Part shown: positions 9,085-18,932 of the stretch, one piece after another
How the letters are laid out: each line of letters starts with the position of its first letter
Numbering within the stretch: the stretch's first letter is position 1
Origin: Bacteroidales bacterium
GTDB taxonomy: Bacteria > Bacteroidota > Bacteroidia > Bacteroidales > FEN-979
Length of the DNA: 64,000 bases
Assembly (NCBI GenBank): GCA_023231005.1
Contig: JALNWG010000002.1
Coordinates: 62,001-126,000, forward strand
Direction of reading: 5' to 3'
Notes under the pieces: model-generated
What the model saw: only the letters and a program-made list of their open reading frames with translations
Databases searched by the model: none
What the model was told of the DNA's origin: nothing
Translations under genes and position numbers: made by a program

Positions 9085-10056
9085 ATGGCTCCAATTAGTT
9101 TATATATTGTTGAAGATGAATTACTTTTAGCTCACGAACTGAAAACCAAACTTACCGGGTTTGGTTATGAAGTACTGGGCATCGATAGAAAAGGTGAAAA
9201 CGCTATCGAAAATATATCTAACCTTCATGAATCGGATAAGGTACCGGATATCATTATTATGGATGTCAAACTGGCCGGTAAAATGGATGGTATTGAAGCC
9301 GCCCGGATTCTGACTGAAAACTATAATTGCGGCATCATTTTTCTTACTTCACTGAATAGAAGTGAAGTCTTTGCAAAATCTTTCTCTCTCAAACCGTATG
9401 CTTACCTTTTTAAACCGGTTGAGATTGATCAGATTCGAGTTGCCATCGAAGTAGCCAATTACCAGAGGAACCTGGAGATCACGAATGAACGGATCATCTC
9501 AGAACTAAAAAATGAAATCGAACATCGCAAGCTGGCAGAAAAAGAACGGAACCAACGGCTACAGGAAAGAATTCGTGCTGAACAAAAAGTAAACCAGCTT
9601 CTTAAACAGAAACATCACATGGAGCTTGACCTGATTAATCGAGAACTGGCTACCTCCTCCATTTTTATTTCTCAGAAAAATAAAATTATCGGGTTAATTA
9701 AAAAAGACATCAACCGGTTACTCAAAAATGAAAAGACAATCGACAAAGTTGAAATTGCCAAAGTGCTGAAAACCATTGACGAAAGCATTAAATTTGACAA
9801 TGATTGGTACCGGATCAAAGCCCATTTTGAAAAAATTCATCCGGAATTTTTCGACCGGTTGAGGAAAAAATTTCCACAGCTAACTCCCAATGATCATAAA
9901 CTTTGTGCTTTATTGCGGATGAACCTGAATACCAAGGAAATTTCCCACATTCTTAAAATAACAGCTCCCAGTACCGAAATTTCCAGGATCCGCTTACGAA
10001 AAAAGCTGGAACTGCCCAAGGGAATTAACCTGACACAATATATTTGCGAAGTTTAA
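9085..10056 (+). CDS. Response regulator with coiled coil and LuxR-like HTH
   Basis: The N-terminal 120 residues are a receiver domain: acidic pocket EDE near residue 10, phospho-acceptor Asp in IIIMDVKLAGKMDG, Thr in IIFLTSLN, and Lys in YLFKPVE. A long charged coiled coil follows at residues about 130-200 (repeated NERIISELKNEIEHRKLAEK-like heptads). The C-terminus holds a LuxR-like helix-turn-helix (LTPNDHKLCALLRMNLNTKE; APSTEISRIRLRKKL). The combination resembles regulators that in Bacteroidetes hybrid systems follow Y_Y_Y/TPR sensors. No histidine kinase is adjacent, so the partner is unknown. Only 10 bases separate it from ackA, so cotranscription is likely. It ends 2 bases from the convergent yebC. 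Confidence 0.85.
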   Translation: MAPISLYIVEDELLLAHELKTKLTGFGYEVLGIDRKGENAIENISNLHESDKVPDIIIMDVKLAGKMDGIEAARILTENYNCGIIFLTSLNRSEVFAKSFSLKPYAYLFKPVEIDQIRVAIEVANYQRNLEITNERIISELKNEIEHRKLAEKERNQRLQERIRAEQKVNQLLKQKHHMELDLINRELATSSIFISQKNKIIGLIKKDINRLLKNEKTIDKVEIAKVLKTIDESIKFDNDWYRIKAHFEKIHPEFFDRLRKKFPQLTPNDHKLCALLRMNLNTKEISHILKITAPSTEISRIRLRKKLELPKGINLTQYICEV

Positions 10057-10058
10057 AA

Positions 10059-10799
10059 CTATAGCTTTTCTGCTAATTCATCACTGATCGCAAGATTGTG
10101 AAATACGTTTTGTACGTCTTCGTCTTCTTCGATGATATCAATTAATTTTAGCACCTTACGGGAAGCTTCTTCATCAAGCGTTACTGTGGTTTTAGCTATC
10201 CGTTGAAGGGATGCACGCTCTGGTTCAATTTTTAGCTGTTCCAGCTTTTTCACCATACTCCCGAAATCTTCCATGGCAGTGATGATGCTAAAGATATCAT
10301 CTTCCAGCGAAATATCTTCTGCTCCTGCATCAATCAATTCCATTTCAAAGTCGTCCCGATTAAGATCACCCAATGGTACTTCAAAAACACCCTTGCGATC
10401 AAACATATAATTCAACATTCCGTTCTGCCCTAATTCACCACCATGTTTATTAAAATAGGCCCGGATGTTGGACACAGTTCGTTGCAAATTATCCGTAGTA
10501 CATTCGACAAAAATCGCAATGCCATGAGGCCCTTTCCCTTCATAAGTGGTTTCCAGTAAAACAGCCGCATCTTTGTCGGCTCCTTTGCTGATGGCCCGCT
10601 GTATGTTGTCTTTAGGCATGGAGGCTCCTTTGGCATTGGCAATTGCTAACCGTAGACGGGGATTTCCATCAGGATCGGCACCTCCTTCTTTAACTGCAAT
10701 AGTGATGTCCTTGATAATCTTAGAGAAAATCTTCGACCGTTTCGCATCCAACGCACCCTTCTTCCGCTTGATGGTGGACCATTTATTGTGACCTGACAT
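10059..10799 (-). CDS. yebC: YebC/PmpR-family protein (TACO1 homologue)
   Basis: The protein has 246 residues and the typical N-terminus SGHNKWSTIKRKKGALDAKR. KEGGADPDGNPRLRLAI, AKGASMPKDNIQRAISKG, YEGKGPHGIAIFVECTTDN and YMFDRKGVFEV follow in the expected order. Members have been described as transcriptional regulators and, for the TACO1/YebC group, as translation factors that help ribosomes through proline stretches. Which applies here cannot be seen from sequence. It is a single gene with its own promoter. Confidence 0.94.
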   Translation of the reverse strand: MSGHNKWSTIKRKKGALDAKRSKIFSKIIKDITIAVKEGGADPDGNPRLRLAIANAKGASMPKDNIQRAISKGADKDAAVLLETTYEGKGPHGIAIFVECTTDNLQRTVSNIRAYFNKHGGELGQNGMLNYMFDRKGVFEVPLGDLNRDDFEMELIDAGAEDISLEDDIFSIITAMEDFGSMVKKLEQLKIEPERASLQRIAKTTVTLDEEASRKVLKLIDIIEEDEDVQNVFHNLAISDELAEKL

Positions 10800-10826
10800 A
10801 TATTACTTGTTTGTAGATTAACAATG

Positions 10827-10858
10827 TAAAATTAATAAAAAAAGGTTCTGTTATCAAA
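10827..10858 (-). promoter_or_regulatory. Promoter of yebC
   Basis: On the minus strand TTTG at 10858-10855 is followed after 20 bases by TAATTTTA at 10834-10827, seven of eight matches to TAnnTTTG. The yebC ATG is about 28 bases beyond. Spacing and position fit a Bacteroidetes primary promoter. Confidence 0.5.
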
Positions 10859-10866
10859 ACGATTGG

Positions 10867-10874
10867 TAAATTTG
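10867..10874 (+). promoter_or_regulatory. -7 box for the large lipoprotein gene
   Basis: TAAATTTG is a full match to TAnnTTTG and lies 31 bases before the GTG start. The -33 region is weak: TTCTG at 10846-10850 is the best candidate, with a spacing of 16. The promoter lies back to back with that of yebC. Confidence 0.4.
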
Positions 10875-10905
10875 GGGTCGCAAACTTACAAAAAAACACT
10901 ACGCA

Positions 10906-12696
10906 GTGCTATCGATAAAACAGTTATTTTTCTATATTCTCACCATCATCGCTCTGTTTTTTTGCCGTTGTGCCAATCCTGTCTCACCCGAAGGAGGAGC
11001 AAAAGATGTTACTCCCCCTAAGGTAATTAGCTGTACCCCTCCAAATCTTTCTGTTCATTTTGCCAAATCCGCTATTCATATCGACTTTAATGAATTCATC
11101 AATCTTAAAAATCCGCTCTCCGAAATTTTTATTTCACCCCCACTCAAACATCCTCCCGAATCTAAAATCCGAGGGAGAACATTAATAATTGAGCTCAAAG
11201 ACTCCCTTTTACCAGCTACTACTTACTCCATTTCATTCGGGAATGCCATTATGGATATTACCGAAAGCAATATTCTAAAAGATTTCAATTACGTGTTCTC
11301 TACCGGCAACCACATTGATTCCCTCACGCTTAGGGGAAACCTTACAAACGCTTTTGACCACAAACCTCAAAAAGATGTTTTTGCAGAGCTTTATTGTAAT
11401 AATAATGACACTTTGCCCCTTGATTCTCTCCCTTTACATGTACCCCCTTATTATGTGACAAAAACCGATGAATTTGGCGACTTTTCTTTTAAAAATGTTA
11501 AAAAAAACAATTATCTTTTATTCGCTTTAGCCGATCAAAATGGAGATCTGATATTTAACCAGCCGACTGAAAAAATTGCTTTTTCAGACTCACTGGCTCG
11601 GCCTTATTATATCCCGGTGCCAATTCATGACACCCTGCGGAAAGACAGTCTTGCAAAAGTTAAACCTTCTGATCTGACTCAAAAAAAAATGGACTCCCTG
11701 AAAAGGGCAGACTCAATCCACAAAATAGATTCAATAGCCCAGATTGAAAAACATTTTCCAAAATACCCGCTGTTTCTCTTTGAATCCATTGATTCTATTC
11801 AACGCATTGTAAATTCCGGATTTTTAAAGGAAGGAGTTGTACAGTTAATTTTTCGCTTTCCAGTTCGCCAGGTTCAGGTTTTACCGCTTAATTTGAATTC
11901 TTCCGTCACCTGGTCTGTCCAGGAATTTTCTTCACGTCGTGATACGATGTTAATTTGGTTTACTCATCCTGAAAGCGATTCCCTGATTGCGGAAGTTAGC
12001 GCTGATGGAAAATTATTGGATACCCTAAGATTGGCTTATTTCAAAAAGGAAATTTCGAAAAAAGGAGATAAAAAAAACGCCCATTCTCAACTTGAGTTAA
12101 AAAATTCAGTTTCTTCCAGCGGGTTTAATCAATTCCGTTCTAATTTTGAACTCACCGCCTCCTATCCTATTCTCCGATGGAACTTTTCACGTATTCTCCT
12201 GATAGAAGATAAAGACACAATTCATCCAAAGCTCGAATTTACAGATAGTATCAAACGCCATATCCTTCTTTCTCATAAATGGAAGGAAGATAAAATGTAT
12301 CAGCTTTTAATTCCTGACTCTGTCTTCTTCAGCATCAACAACCTATCGCATGATACCATCCGGCAAACCATTAAAACAAAAGCCGAAAAAGACTTCGGAA
12401 ACTTTTCCCTCTCATTGAATCTTGAAAACCATCCTGGACAATATATTATCCAATTGATCAACGAAAATGAGACAACCATCTTTGAAGAATTTATCGTAAC
12501 CAATTCTGCAAAAATTCAATTCCCTCATATAACACCAGGAAAATTCAAAGTAAAGGCAATTCTCGATCGTAATAAAAATAAACATTGGGATACGGGTAAC
12601 TATCCCAAAAAAATTCAACCAGAAATGGTTCTATATTTCCCGAAAGTGATCGAAATTAGAGGCAACTGGGATGTGGAAGAGCGTTGGGATCTTTAA
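10906..12696 (+). CDS. Large lipoprotein with N-terminal Ig-like (SbsA/Big_5) domain
   Basis: The protein has 596 residues. The N-terminus is a lipoprotein signal: a hydrophobic stretch (FFYILTIIALFF) then CRCANPVSPEGGAKD, where CAN...P.GG.KD...PP is a hallmark of a widespread Bacteroidetes lipoprotein family. Residues about 40-135 form a bacterial Ig-like domain of the SbsA type (PPKVISCTPPN to FNYVFSTGN). A second beta-rich segment follows, then a Ser/Asp/Lys-rich stretch near residues 245-290. The start is GTG, because no ATG precedes the signal sequence. Function is unknown; an outer-membrane or periplasmic surface role is inferred. It converges on the ArsR gene. Confidence 0.85.
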   Translation: MLSIKQLFFYILTIIALFFCRCANPVSPEGGAKDVTPPKVISCTPPNLSVHFAKSAIHIDFNEFINLKNPLSEIFISPPLKHPPESKIRGRTLIIELKDSLLPATTYSISFGNAIMDITESNILKDFNYVFSTGNHIDSLTLRGNLTNAFDHKPQKDVFAELYCNNNDTLPLDSLPLHVPPYYVTKTDEFGDFSFKNVKKNNYLLFALADQNGDLIFNQPTEKIAFSDSLARPYYIPVPIHDTLRKDSLAKVKPSDLTQKKMDSLKRADSIHKIDSIAQIEKHFPKYPLFLFESIDSIQRIVNSGFLKEGVVQLIFRFPVRQVQVLPLNLNSSVTWSVQEFSSRRDTMLIWFTHPESDSLIAEVSADGKLLDTLRLAYFKKEISKKGDKKNAHSQLELKNSVSSSGFNQFRSNFELTASYPILRWNFSRILLIEDKDTIHPKLEFTDSIKRHILLSHKWKEDKMYQLLIPDSVFFSINNLSHDTIRQTIKTKAEKDFGNFSLSLNLENHPGQYIIQLINENETTIFEEFIVTNSAKIQFPHITPGKFKVKAILDRNKNKHWDTGNYPKKIQPEMVLYFPKVIEIRGNWDVEERWDL

Positions 12697-12711
12697 TTAA
12701 CCCACGAGGAT

Positions 12712-13014
12712 TCAACTGGAAGCGCATTGATTGATACAATCAATGATATTAGAGAGCGCTTCCATTTTAAGAGAATAATAAATCATCTTTCCATTGCGCT
12801 TTGATGCCAACAATCCTTTGTTTTTTAAAATATTCAGGTGATGTGAGGCAGAGGCTTGTTCAATGTTAAGCCGTTCATAAATTTCTGTGACCGTCAGTTG
12901 CTTGTTATTTGTCAACAGTTCAATGATGGCAATCCGCATCGGATGTGCAATGGCACGCAGTTTACTCGCTGCGGTTTCAAGTTTCTGGATGTCAAGAATT
13001 GCATTTTTCTTCAT
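12712..13014 (-). CDS. ArsR-family transcriptional repressor
   Basis: This 100-residue winged-helix regulator carries the ArsR features KLRAIAHPMRIAIIELL (helix 1-2), LTVTEIYERLNIEQASASHH (recognition helix) and LNILKNKGLLASKRNGKMIY (wing). A C-terminal Cys pair is present (DCINQCASS). The typical arsenic site near the recognition helix (CxC at ELCVC) is absent, so metal sensing is uncertain. It could be a non-metal member of the family. No target operon adjoins it; the neighbours are unrelated, so autoregulation through the palindrome upstream is the only control suggested by the sequence. Confidence 0.88.
   Translation of the reverse strand: MKKNAILDIQKLETAASKLRAIAHPMRIAIIELLTNNKQLTVTEIYERLNIEQASASHHLNILKNKGLLASKRNGKMIYYSLKMEALSNIIDCINQCASS
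12717..12764. repeat. Nested inverted repeat at the arsR 3' end
   Basis: Outer perfect 9-base arms TGGAAGCGC (12717-12725) and GCGCTTCCA (12756-12764) enclose a second perfect hairpin, ATTGATTG (12726-12733), loop ATA, CAATCAAT (12737-12744), followed by 11 unpaired bases. On the plus strand TTTT follows the outer arm. It begins 21 bases after the stop of the plus-strand lipoprotein gene, so it could end that transcript, though it lies inside arsR coding sequence. Confidence 0.55.
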
Positions 13015-13033
13015 TATTATTATTTTTATTACT

Positions 13034-13048
13034 TATTTGACAAATATA
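13034..13048 (-). promoter_or_regulatory. -7 box and overlapping palindrome upstream of arsR
   Basis: The minus strand reads TATATTTG at 13048-13041, a full TAnnTTTG match 27 bases before the arsR ATG. The same bases form the right arm of the palindrome TATTTG-A-CAAATA (13034-13046, six-base arms). An operator overlapping the -7 box would suit autorepression by the ArsR protein. No clear TTTG box is present upstream. Confidence 0.4.
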
Positions 13049-13085
13049 TAAATTAACAATGACGTATATATATAAATATTTAAGA

Positions 13086-14720
13086 TTATTTTTCAAACAG
13101 GTCTGTCAATGAAAACCTAGTTCCGTCGAACAATCCTCGATCACTAAGTTTCAGGGTGGGGATGACCAATAGCGCCATAAACGATAATGTCATATAAGGT
13201 GCAGCCAGGCTACTTCCCATTTCTCTAACTTTTTTATCCATCCAATCGTACTTCTTGGCTATAGAATAAGCATCATCCCCCGACATAATTCCTGCAAATG
13301 GAAGAGGCAATATAACCTTTGTATCCCCTTCAATCAAAGCAATACCTCCCATAGATTCAATAACGAGATTTACTGCCGCAGTGATAGATTCATCATCAAC
13401 ACCCACAGCTACAATATTATGGCTATCGTGAGCAACGGAAGATGCGATGGCTCCTTTTTTTAGCCCAAAGTTGGAGATGAATCCAATGGAGGAGGGAGAT
13501 TGAAAATAGCGGTTTTTAACCACCAACTTTAGCAAATCTCGATTGGGATCTGCCACAACCATACCTGCTTTTAAAGTAGGCTCAACCAAATGCATTTCGG
13601 TGATCAATTGCCCGTCCAATGCCCCAATAACCTTAATTTGGGATCCCTGAGGAAAGACCTGAAGATCTTCCTTTCGGATTTCAGATATGTTAAATTGATT
13701 GATCGGCGTTTCTGTTACCCTTTGAATCAGCGATTTGCCATGATCGGCAACCAGTTTTCCATCAATAAAAGTATTGAGAACAGAAAAATCACTCAGGTTA
13801 TTGACAACAATAAAATCAGCCGGATCTCCACATTGAAGTAACCCGATTTTCAAATGATAATGCTTCACTGGATTATAGGTACAGGTTCTAATCACGTCCA
13901 GAACATCCAATCCCATGGCCAGAGCTCTTTTCACTTCACAATTGATATGTCCCTTCACCAGATCATTCGGATGCTTGTCATCGGAGCAAAGCATCACGAA
14001 ATCGGGTGATTCTTTAATCAGCGGAGCCAGCGTTTCGAAATTTTTAGCAGCACTTCCCTCCCGGATTAAAATATGCATGCCATATTTTATTTTTTCTCTT
14101 GCTTCATCAAGCTCATAACATTCATGATCCGTAGAAATTCCAGCGTTTATATATTTTTCAGCATCGCGGCCTTTAACGCCGGGAGCATGTCCATCCACTG
14201 GTTTCCCTGCTTTCCGGCAAGCCTCCAATTTGGCCATCACTTCAGGATCTTCAAATAAAACGCCAGGGCAATTCATCATTTCCGATAAATACCCGATCTC
14301 AGGCATACTGAGAAGTTCTTTCACCTCATCAACACCCAAATGAGCACCGGCGGTTTCAAAGGCAGTAGATGGAACACAGGAAGGAGCGCCAAAATTAAAC
14401 TTGAAAGGGACCTTATTCCCGTTTTCTATCATGAATTTAACGCCAGGGACTCCCAATACGTTGGCAATCTCATGGGGATCGGAAACAGTTCCTACGGTAC
14501 CATGAACCACTGCCAGTCTGGCAAACTCCGACGGGATTAACATAGAGCTTTCCACATGGATATGGGCATCAATCAAACCAGGCAGAATAAATTGTGTGGC
14601 AGTAACAGATTCCTCCCGAATATTGGTAATTTCCCCATTTCTTACAACTACTGTCCCCTGAAAAATACGATTCCCAACAACATCCACAATATTGCCAGAT
14701 ATTTCAAAATTGCTTTCCAT
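13086..14720 (-). CDS. ade: Adenine deaminase
   Basis: Ade hydrolyses adenine to hypoxanthine and ammonia for purine salvage. It belongs to the amidohydrolase superfamily. The metal-binding motif is GLIDAHIHVESSML near residue 48-60, followed by VSDPHEIANVLG, DGHAPG, STDHECYE and CSDDKHP. The C-terminal part carries SSVAHDSHNIVAVG and MGSSLAAPYMTLSFMAL, typical of the Ade family. Length of 544 residues is slightly shorter than the E. coli enzyme. It follows rlmN by 12 bases on the same strand, so the two are likely cotranscribed. Confidence 0.95.
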   Translation of the reverse strand: MESNFEISGNIVDVVGNRIFQGTVVVRNGEITNIREESVTATQFILPGLIDAHIHVESSMLIPSEFARLAVVHGTVGTVSDPHEIANVLGVPGVKFMIENGNKVPFKFNFGAPSCVPSTAFETAGAHLGVDEVKELLSMPEIGYLSEMMNCPGVLFEDPEVMAKLEACRKAGKPVDGHAPGVKGRDAEKYINAGISTDHECYELDEAREKIKYGMHILIREGSAAKNFETLAPLIKESPDFVMLCSDDKHPNDLVKGHINCEVKRALAMGLDVLDVIRTCTYNPVKHYHLKIGLLQCGDPADFIVVNNLSDFSVLNTFIDGKLVADHGKSLIQRVTETPINQFNISEIRKEDLQVFPQGSQIKVIGALDGQLITEMHLVEPTLKAGMVVADPNRDLLKLVVKNRYFQSPSSIGFISNFGLKKGAIASSVAHDSHNIVAVGVDDESITAAVNLVIESMGGIALIEGDTKVILPLPFAGIMSGDDAYSIAKKYDWMDKKVREMGSSLAAPYMTLSFMALLVIPTLKLSDRGLFDGTRFSLTDLFEK

Positions 14721-14732
14721 GAGCTTCCTGAT

Positions 14733-15788
14733 TTAAAGTATATTAATTAACTGTTTGTTTCGTGAATGACATGCCAATTGTCCGCAAGCAGCATCGATAT
14801 CCTGACCCCTGCTTTTTCTGACATTAACAACCATGTTTCGTTTTTCTAAAAAATTAACAAATGCTTTTTCATCCTCCGGATCAGATTTGATAAACCCGGT
14901 TTCTTTTACGGGATTGTATTCAATGATGTTGATCTTTACCGGAAAGTTCTTACAAAAAACGGCCAATTCTTTTGCATCGGCAATGGTATCATTAAACTTC
15001 CCTAAAAGGATATATTCGATGGTTAGTCGTTTATGACTATGGGCATAATAATATTTCAATGCATCAATAATCTCTGTGAGTGAATAATTCCGGTGGAAAG
15101 GTATTATTTTTTCCCGCTTTTTATCATTGGCAGCATGAAGAGAAAGTGCAAAATGAAATTTTGCTCCATCATCGGTCATTTTGCGGATCATTTTAGGAAT
15201 TCCGATACTGGAAACTGTAATCCGTTGGGGTGACATGGCTAATCCATCCGTTGCAGTAATTTTTTCAATGGCCATTTTCACGGCTTCATAATTCAGGAAG
15301 GGTTCCCCCATTCCCATAAAAACGATATTGGAAAGGTGGGGTGCTAGGTTTGAAAGGTGGACTACCTGATCCACGATTTCGCCTGTAGTGAGGTTTCGGG
15401 TAAATCCTAATTTTCCTGTGGCGCAAAAATTACATCCAAGGGAACAACCAACCTGAGAAGAGATGCATGCCGTTGCGCGATCCCCGGAAGGGATCATTAC
15501 GCCCTCAACCTGAAATCCGTCGTGTAACCCAAAAGCAACCTTGATGGTTCCATCGGAACTCTGTTGTTTTATGGCGACAGAAGCCGTGTTGAAAGAGAAC
15601 TGGCTGGCAAGCAGTTGTCGTGCTTCTTTGGAAAGAGTGGTCATCGCGTTGAACGACTGGCAGGACTTTTTCCATAACCAATCATACGCCTGCCCCGCTC
15701 TGAATTTTTTTTCTCCATGCTGAAGGAAGAAATTTTCCAATTCTTCACGGGTTACCGATCTGATATCAAGAATTTCTTTACCACTCAT
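14733..15788 (-). CDS. rlmN: 23S rRNA (adenine-C2)-methyltransferase, dual-specificity
   Basis: RlmN is a radical SAM enzyme that methylates C2 of A2503 in 23S rRNA and A37 in some tRNAs. The 4Fe-4S motif is GCSLGCNFCATGKLGF (CxxxCxxC) near residue 115. MGMGEPFLNYEAV and VSSIGIPKMIRKM are the next family motifs, with SLHAANDKKREKIIPF in the SAM barrel. The cysteines for the covalent mechanism are present, including one in DAACGQLA at the C-terminus. Length of 351 is standard. Its start overlaps the end of the DUF4468-like gene by 11 bases. Confidence 0.96.
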   Translation of the reverse strand: MSGKEILDIRSVTREELENFFLQHGEKKFRAGQAYDWLWKKSCQSFNAMTTLSKEARQLLASQFSFNTASVAIKQQSSDGTIKVAFGLHDGFQVEGVMIPSGDRATACISSQVGCSLGCNFCATGKLGFTRNLTTGEIVDQVVHLSNLAPHLSNIVFMGMGEPFLNYEAVKMAIEKITATDGLAMSPQRITVSSIGIPKMIRKMTDDGAKFHFALSLHAANDKKREKIIPFHRNYSLTEIIDALKYYYAHSHKRLTIEYILLGKFNDTIADAKELAVFCKNFPVKINIIEYNPVKETGFIKSDPEDEKAFVNFLEKRNMVVNVRKSRGQDIDAACGQLACHSRNKQLINIL

Positions 15789-16335
15789 CTTTTTTAATTA
15801 TGACCGGTTTCATTTTTTCTTTCAGGGTGGAAACCAAACGTTGCATCGTAGTATCAATCTGATAAAGATAGGAATCCCAGTTGGCATTATAAGAAGGATC
15901 GGTCTTGTTAAGCCATTTTTCAATAGGAAAACGCGATGTTCCTTTGAGGTTGAAATCAGTTAGGGTATAACGATATTTATTATTTCGTAATTCGAGTTTG
16001 ATTTTGTACAATATTATTCCCCCGTCCATCCGGGTTCCCGTTTTTTCTTCATTATAATAGATCTTCATCCGACCGATTCCCTCAATTTTTCCATTTTCTT
16101 TATCCTGAATTGAATATACCGACTGAGGATTTAAATAATAAAAACCGAACCAGGAGATAGCTTTATCGTAAAGGTAACCAGGGGATCCTTCCTGTTCAAT
16201 GACACCCCGGTACATAATCTTTTGAGAATCCTGATCAAGAGGCAATGCAGTGGATGACGAGGGTTGCTGGGCATAACCTTCAAGGATTCCCAAGAATGAA
16301 AAAAGAGTTATAAAAACACAGAAAAGCCGTTTCAT
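15778..16335 (-). CDS. Exported DUF4468-like protein
   Basis: This 185-residue protein starts with a signal peptide (KRLFCVFITLFSFLGILEG, cleavage near YAQ). The mature part contains LPLDQDSQKIMYRGVIE, LYDKAISWF, GIGRMKIYY and YRYTLTDFNL, the pattern of DUF4468 with TBP-like fold, found in Bacteroidetes exported proteins. The ATG before the signal peptide was chosen over one six codons upstream. Function is unknown. It overlaps rlmN by 11 bases, so it is likely translationally coupled to it, which says nothing firm about its role. Confidence 0.72.
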   Translation of the reverse strand: MKRLFCVFITLFSFLGILEGYAQQPSSSTALPLDQDSQKIMYRGVIEQEGSPGYLYDKAISWFGFYYLNPQSVYSIQDKENGKIEGIGRMKIYYNEEKTGTRMDGGIILYKIKLELRNNKYRYTLTDFNLKGTSRFPIEKWLNKTDPSYNANWDSYLYQIDTTMQRLVSTLKEKMKPVIIKKDEW

Positions 16336-16383
16336 GTCCAATTGGTTTAACATTTACAATATTAATGAAAATTAAACAAAAAA

Positions 16384-16409
16384 AGCCCCGGAACCCGGAG
16401 CTTTTTTTT
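16384..16409 (-). terminator. Terminator after groEL
   Basis: The stem AGCCCCGG (16384-16391), loop AAC and CCGGAGCT (16395-16402) pair over 8 positions with one G-U, and A/T runs flank both sides. On the minus strand it lies 16 bases beyond the groEL stop and ends in a U-run. On the plus strand it also has an eight-T run, so it can act both ways. Confidence 0.85.
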
Positions 16410-16425
16410 ACATGGACTTTAACTA

Positions 16426-18078
<1,653 letters not shown>

Positions 18079-18116
18079 TTAAATTGTTATTTGGTTATTT
18101 CAAAATTTTTTGATGA

Positions 18117-18395
18117 TTAAATGACTGCAACGATATCAGATTCGCGCATGATCAGGTAATTCATACCATCAATTGTGATCTCTGTTCCGGCATACTTACC
18201 GTACAATACACTTTCTCCCACTTTTACAGTCATAGGTTCATCCTTTTTACCAGGACCAACAGCAACAACAGTTCCTTTCTGTGGTTTTTCTTTCGCAGTA
18301 TCCGGAATAATGATTCCACCTGCAGTTTTTTCTTCAGCTGCTGCTGGCTCAACCAAAACGCGGTCGGCCAACGGTTTAATCTTCACTTTTGTCAT
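18117..18395 (-). CDS. groS: Co-chaperonin GroES (10 kDa)
   Basis: GroES caps the GroEL chamber. The 92-residue protein starts with [20 protein letters not shown], followed by the mobile loop [14 protein letters not shown] and the conserved [16 protein letters not shown]. Length and motifs are standard. It is the first gene of the groESL operon. No CIRCE (TTAGCACTC-N9-GAGTGCTAA) is present upstream, so control by HrcA is not supported by the sequence. Confidence 0.97.
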   Translation of the reverse strand: MTKVKIKPLADRVLVEPAAAEEKTAGGIIIPDTAKEKPQKGTVVAVGPGKKDEPMTVKVGESVLYGKYAGTEITIDGMNYLIMRESDIVAVI

Positions 18396-18425
18396 TTTAC
18401 TTATATTTTAAAGTTAAACATTACA

Positions 18426-18458
18426 AAAATCTACCTTTTCGAAAGGTAAGCCTACAAG
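18426..18458 (-). promoter_or_regulatory. Candidate groESL promoter with a palindrome in its spacer
   Basis: On the minus strand CTTG at 18458-18455 and TAGATTTT at 18433-18426 (seven of eight to TAnnTTTG) are separated by 21 bases. The spacer holds the inverted repeat TACCTTT-TCG-AAAGGTA (18432-18448, seven-base arms), which overlaps the -7 element by two bases. The position would suit a repressor site for the chaperonin operon. A second possible promoter, TTTG then TAGGCTTA, lies slightly upstream and is weaker. Confidence 0.4.
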
Positions 18459-18526
18459 GTCACATTTTGTGCCAAATGTTTTTTTTGAAATATTTATAGA
18501 CATTTTTTCAGTTATTGATAGAATAG

Positions 18527-18561
18527 AAAAAAAAATGTCAGATTGTTATGACAATCTGACA
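18527..18561 (-). terminator. Terminator after secG
   Basis: A perfect 11-base stem TGTCAGATTGT (18536-18546), loop TATG, ACAATCTGACA (18551-18561) lies about 23 bases beyond the secG stop. On the minus strand it is followed by a run of nine T. It separates the secG operon from the groESL promoter. Confidence 0.9.
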
Positions 18562-18583
18562 TTGTAAAATGGAAAAGTCGGTT

Positions 18584-18919
18584 TTATTTCTTTTGGGTTG
18601 GAGGAGACTGAAAATCCTTGATTGGCGCAGTTTTACTTTCGTCAATTTGTTTCTGAATTTCACTTTGAGTTGATTTTGCATTTCCCGAATTATTCGGAAT
18701 AACAAAAATGGAGAAAAGACTTAGAACAAGGAGAACAATAGCAAGAGTCCAAGTGGTCTTCTCAAGAAAATCAGCAGTTTTGCGAACTCCCATGAATTGA
18801 TTAGAGGAGGCAAAATTAGAAGCCAACCCTCCGCCCTTTGAGTTTTGAACAAGAACGACCAATACCATTAACACACAAACGATCAGAATGAGGATAGAAA
18901 TTAAAATGTATAAACCCAT
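18584..18919 (-). CDS. secG: Preprotein translocase subunit SecG
   Basis: SecG is a small inner-membrane subunit of the SecYEG channel. The 111-residue protein has two membrane helices (about residues 3-22 and 55-74) joined by the conserved loop VVLVQNSKGGGLASNF and FMGVRKTADFLEKTTW. A hydrophilic Ser/Lys/Gln-rich tail follows. It is the last gene of the run ntrC-like, lptE, TPR, secG and is followed by a strong terminator. It lies 13 bases after the TPR gene. Confidence 0.93.
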   Translation of the reverse strand: MGLYILISILILIVCVLMVLVVLVQNSKGGGLASNFASSNQFMGVRKTADFLEKTTWTLAIVLLVLSLFSIFVIPNNSGNAKSTQSEIQKQIDESKTAPIKDFQSPPTQKK

Positions 18920-18932
18920 GGCTACTTATTAT

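Noticed and set aside
18396..18583. Possible CIRCE element before groES
   Set aside because: No GAGTGCTAA/TTAGCACTC pair is present; only an unrelated 7-base palindrome was found.
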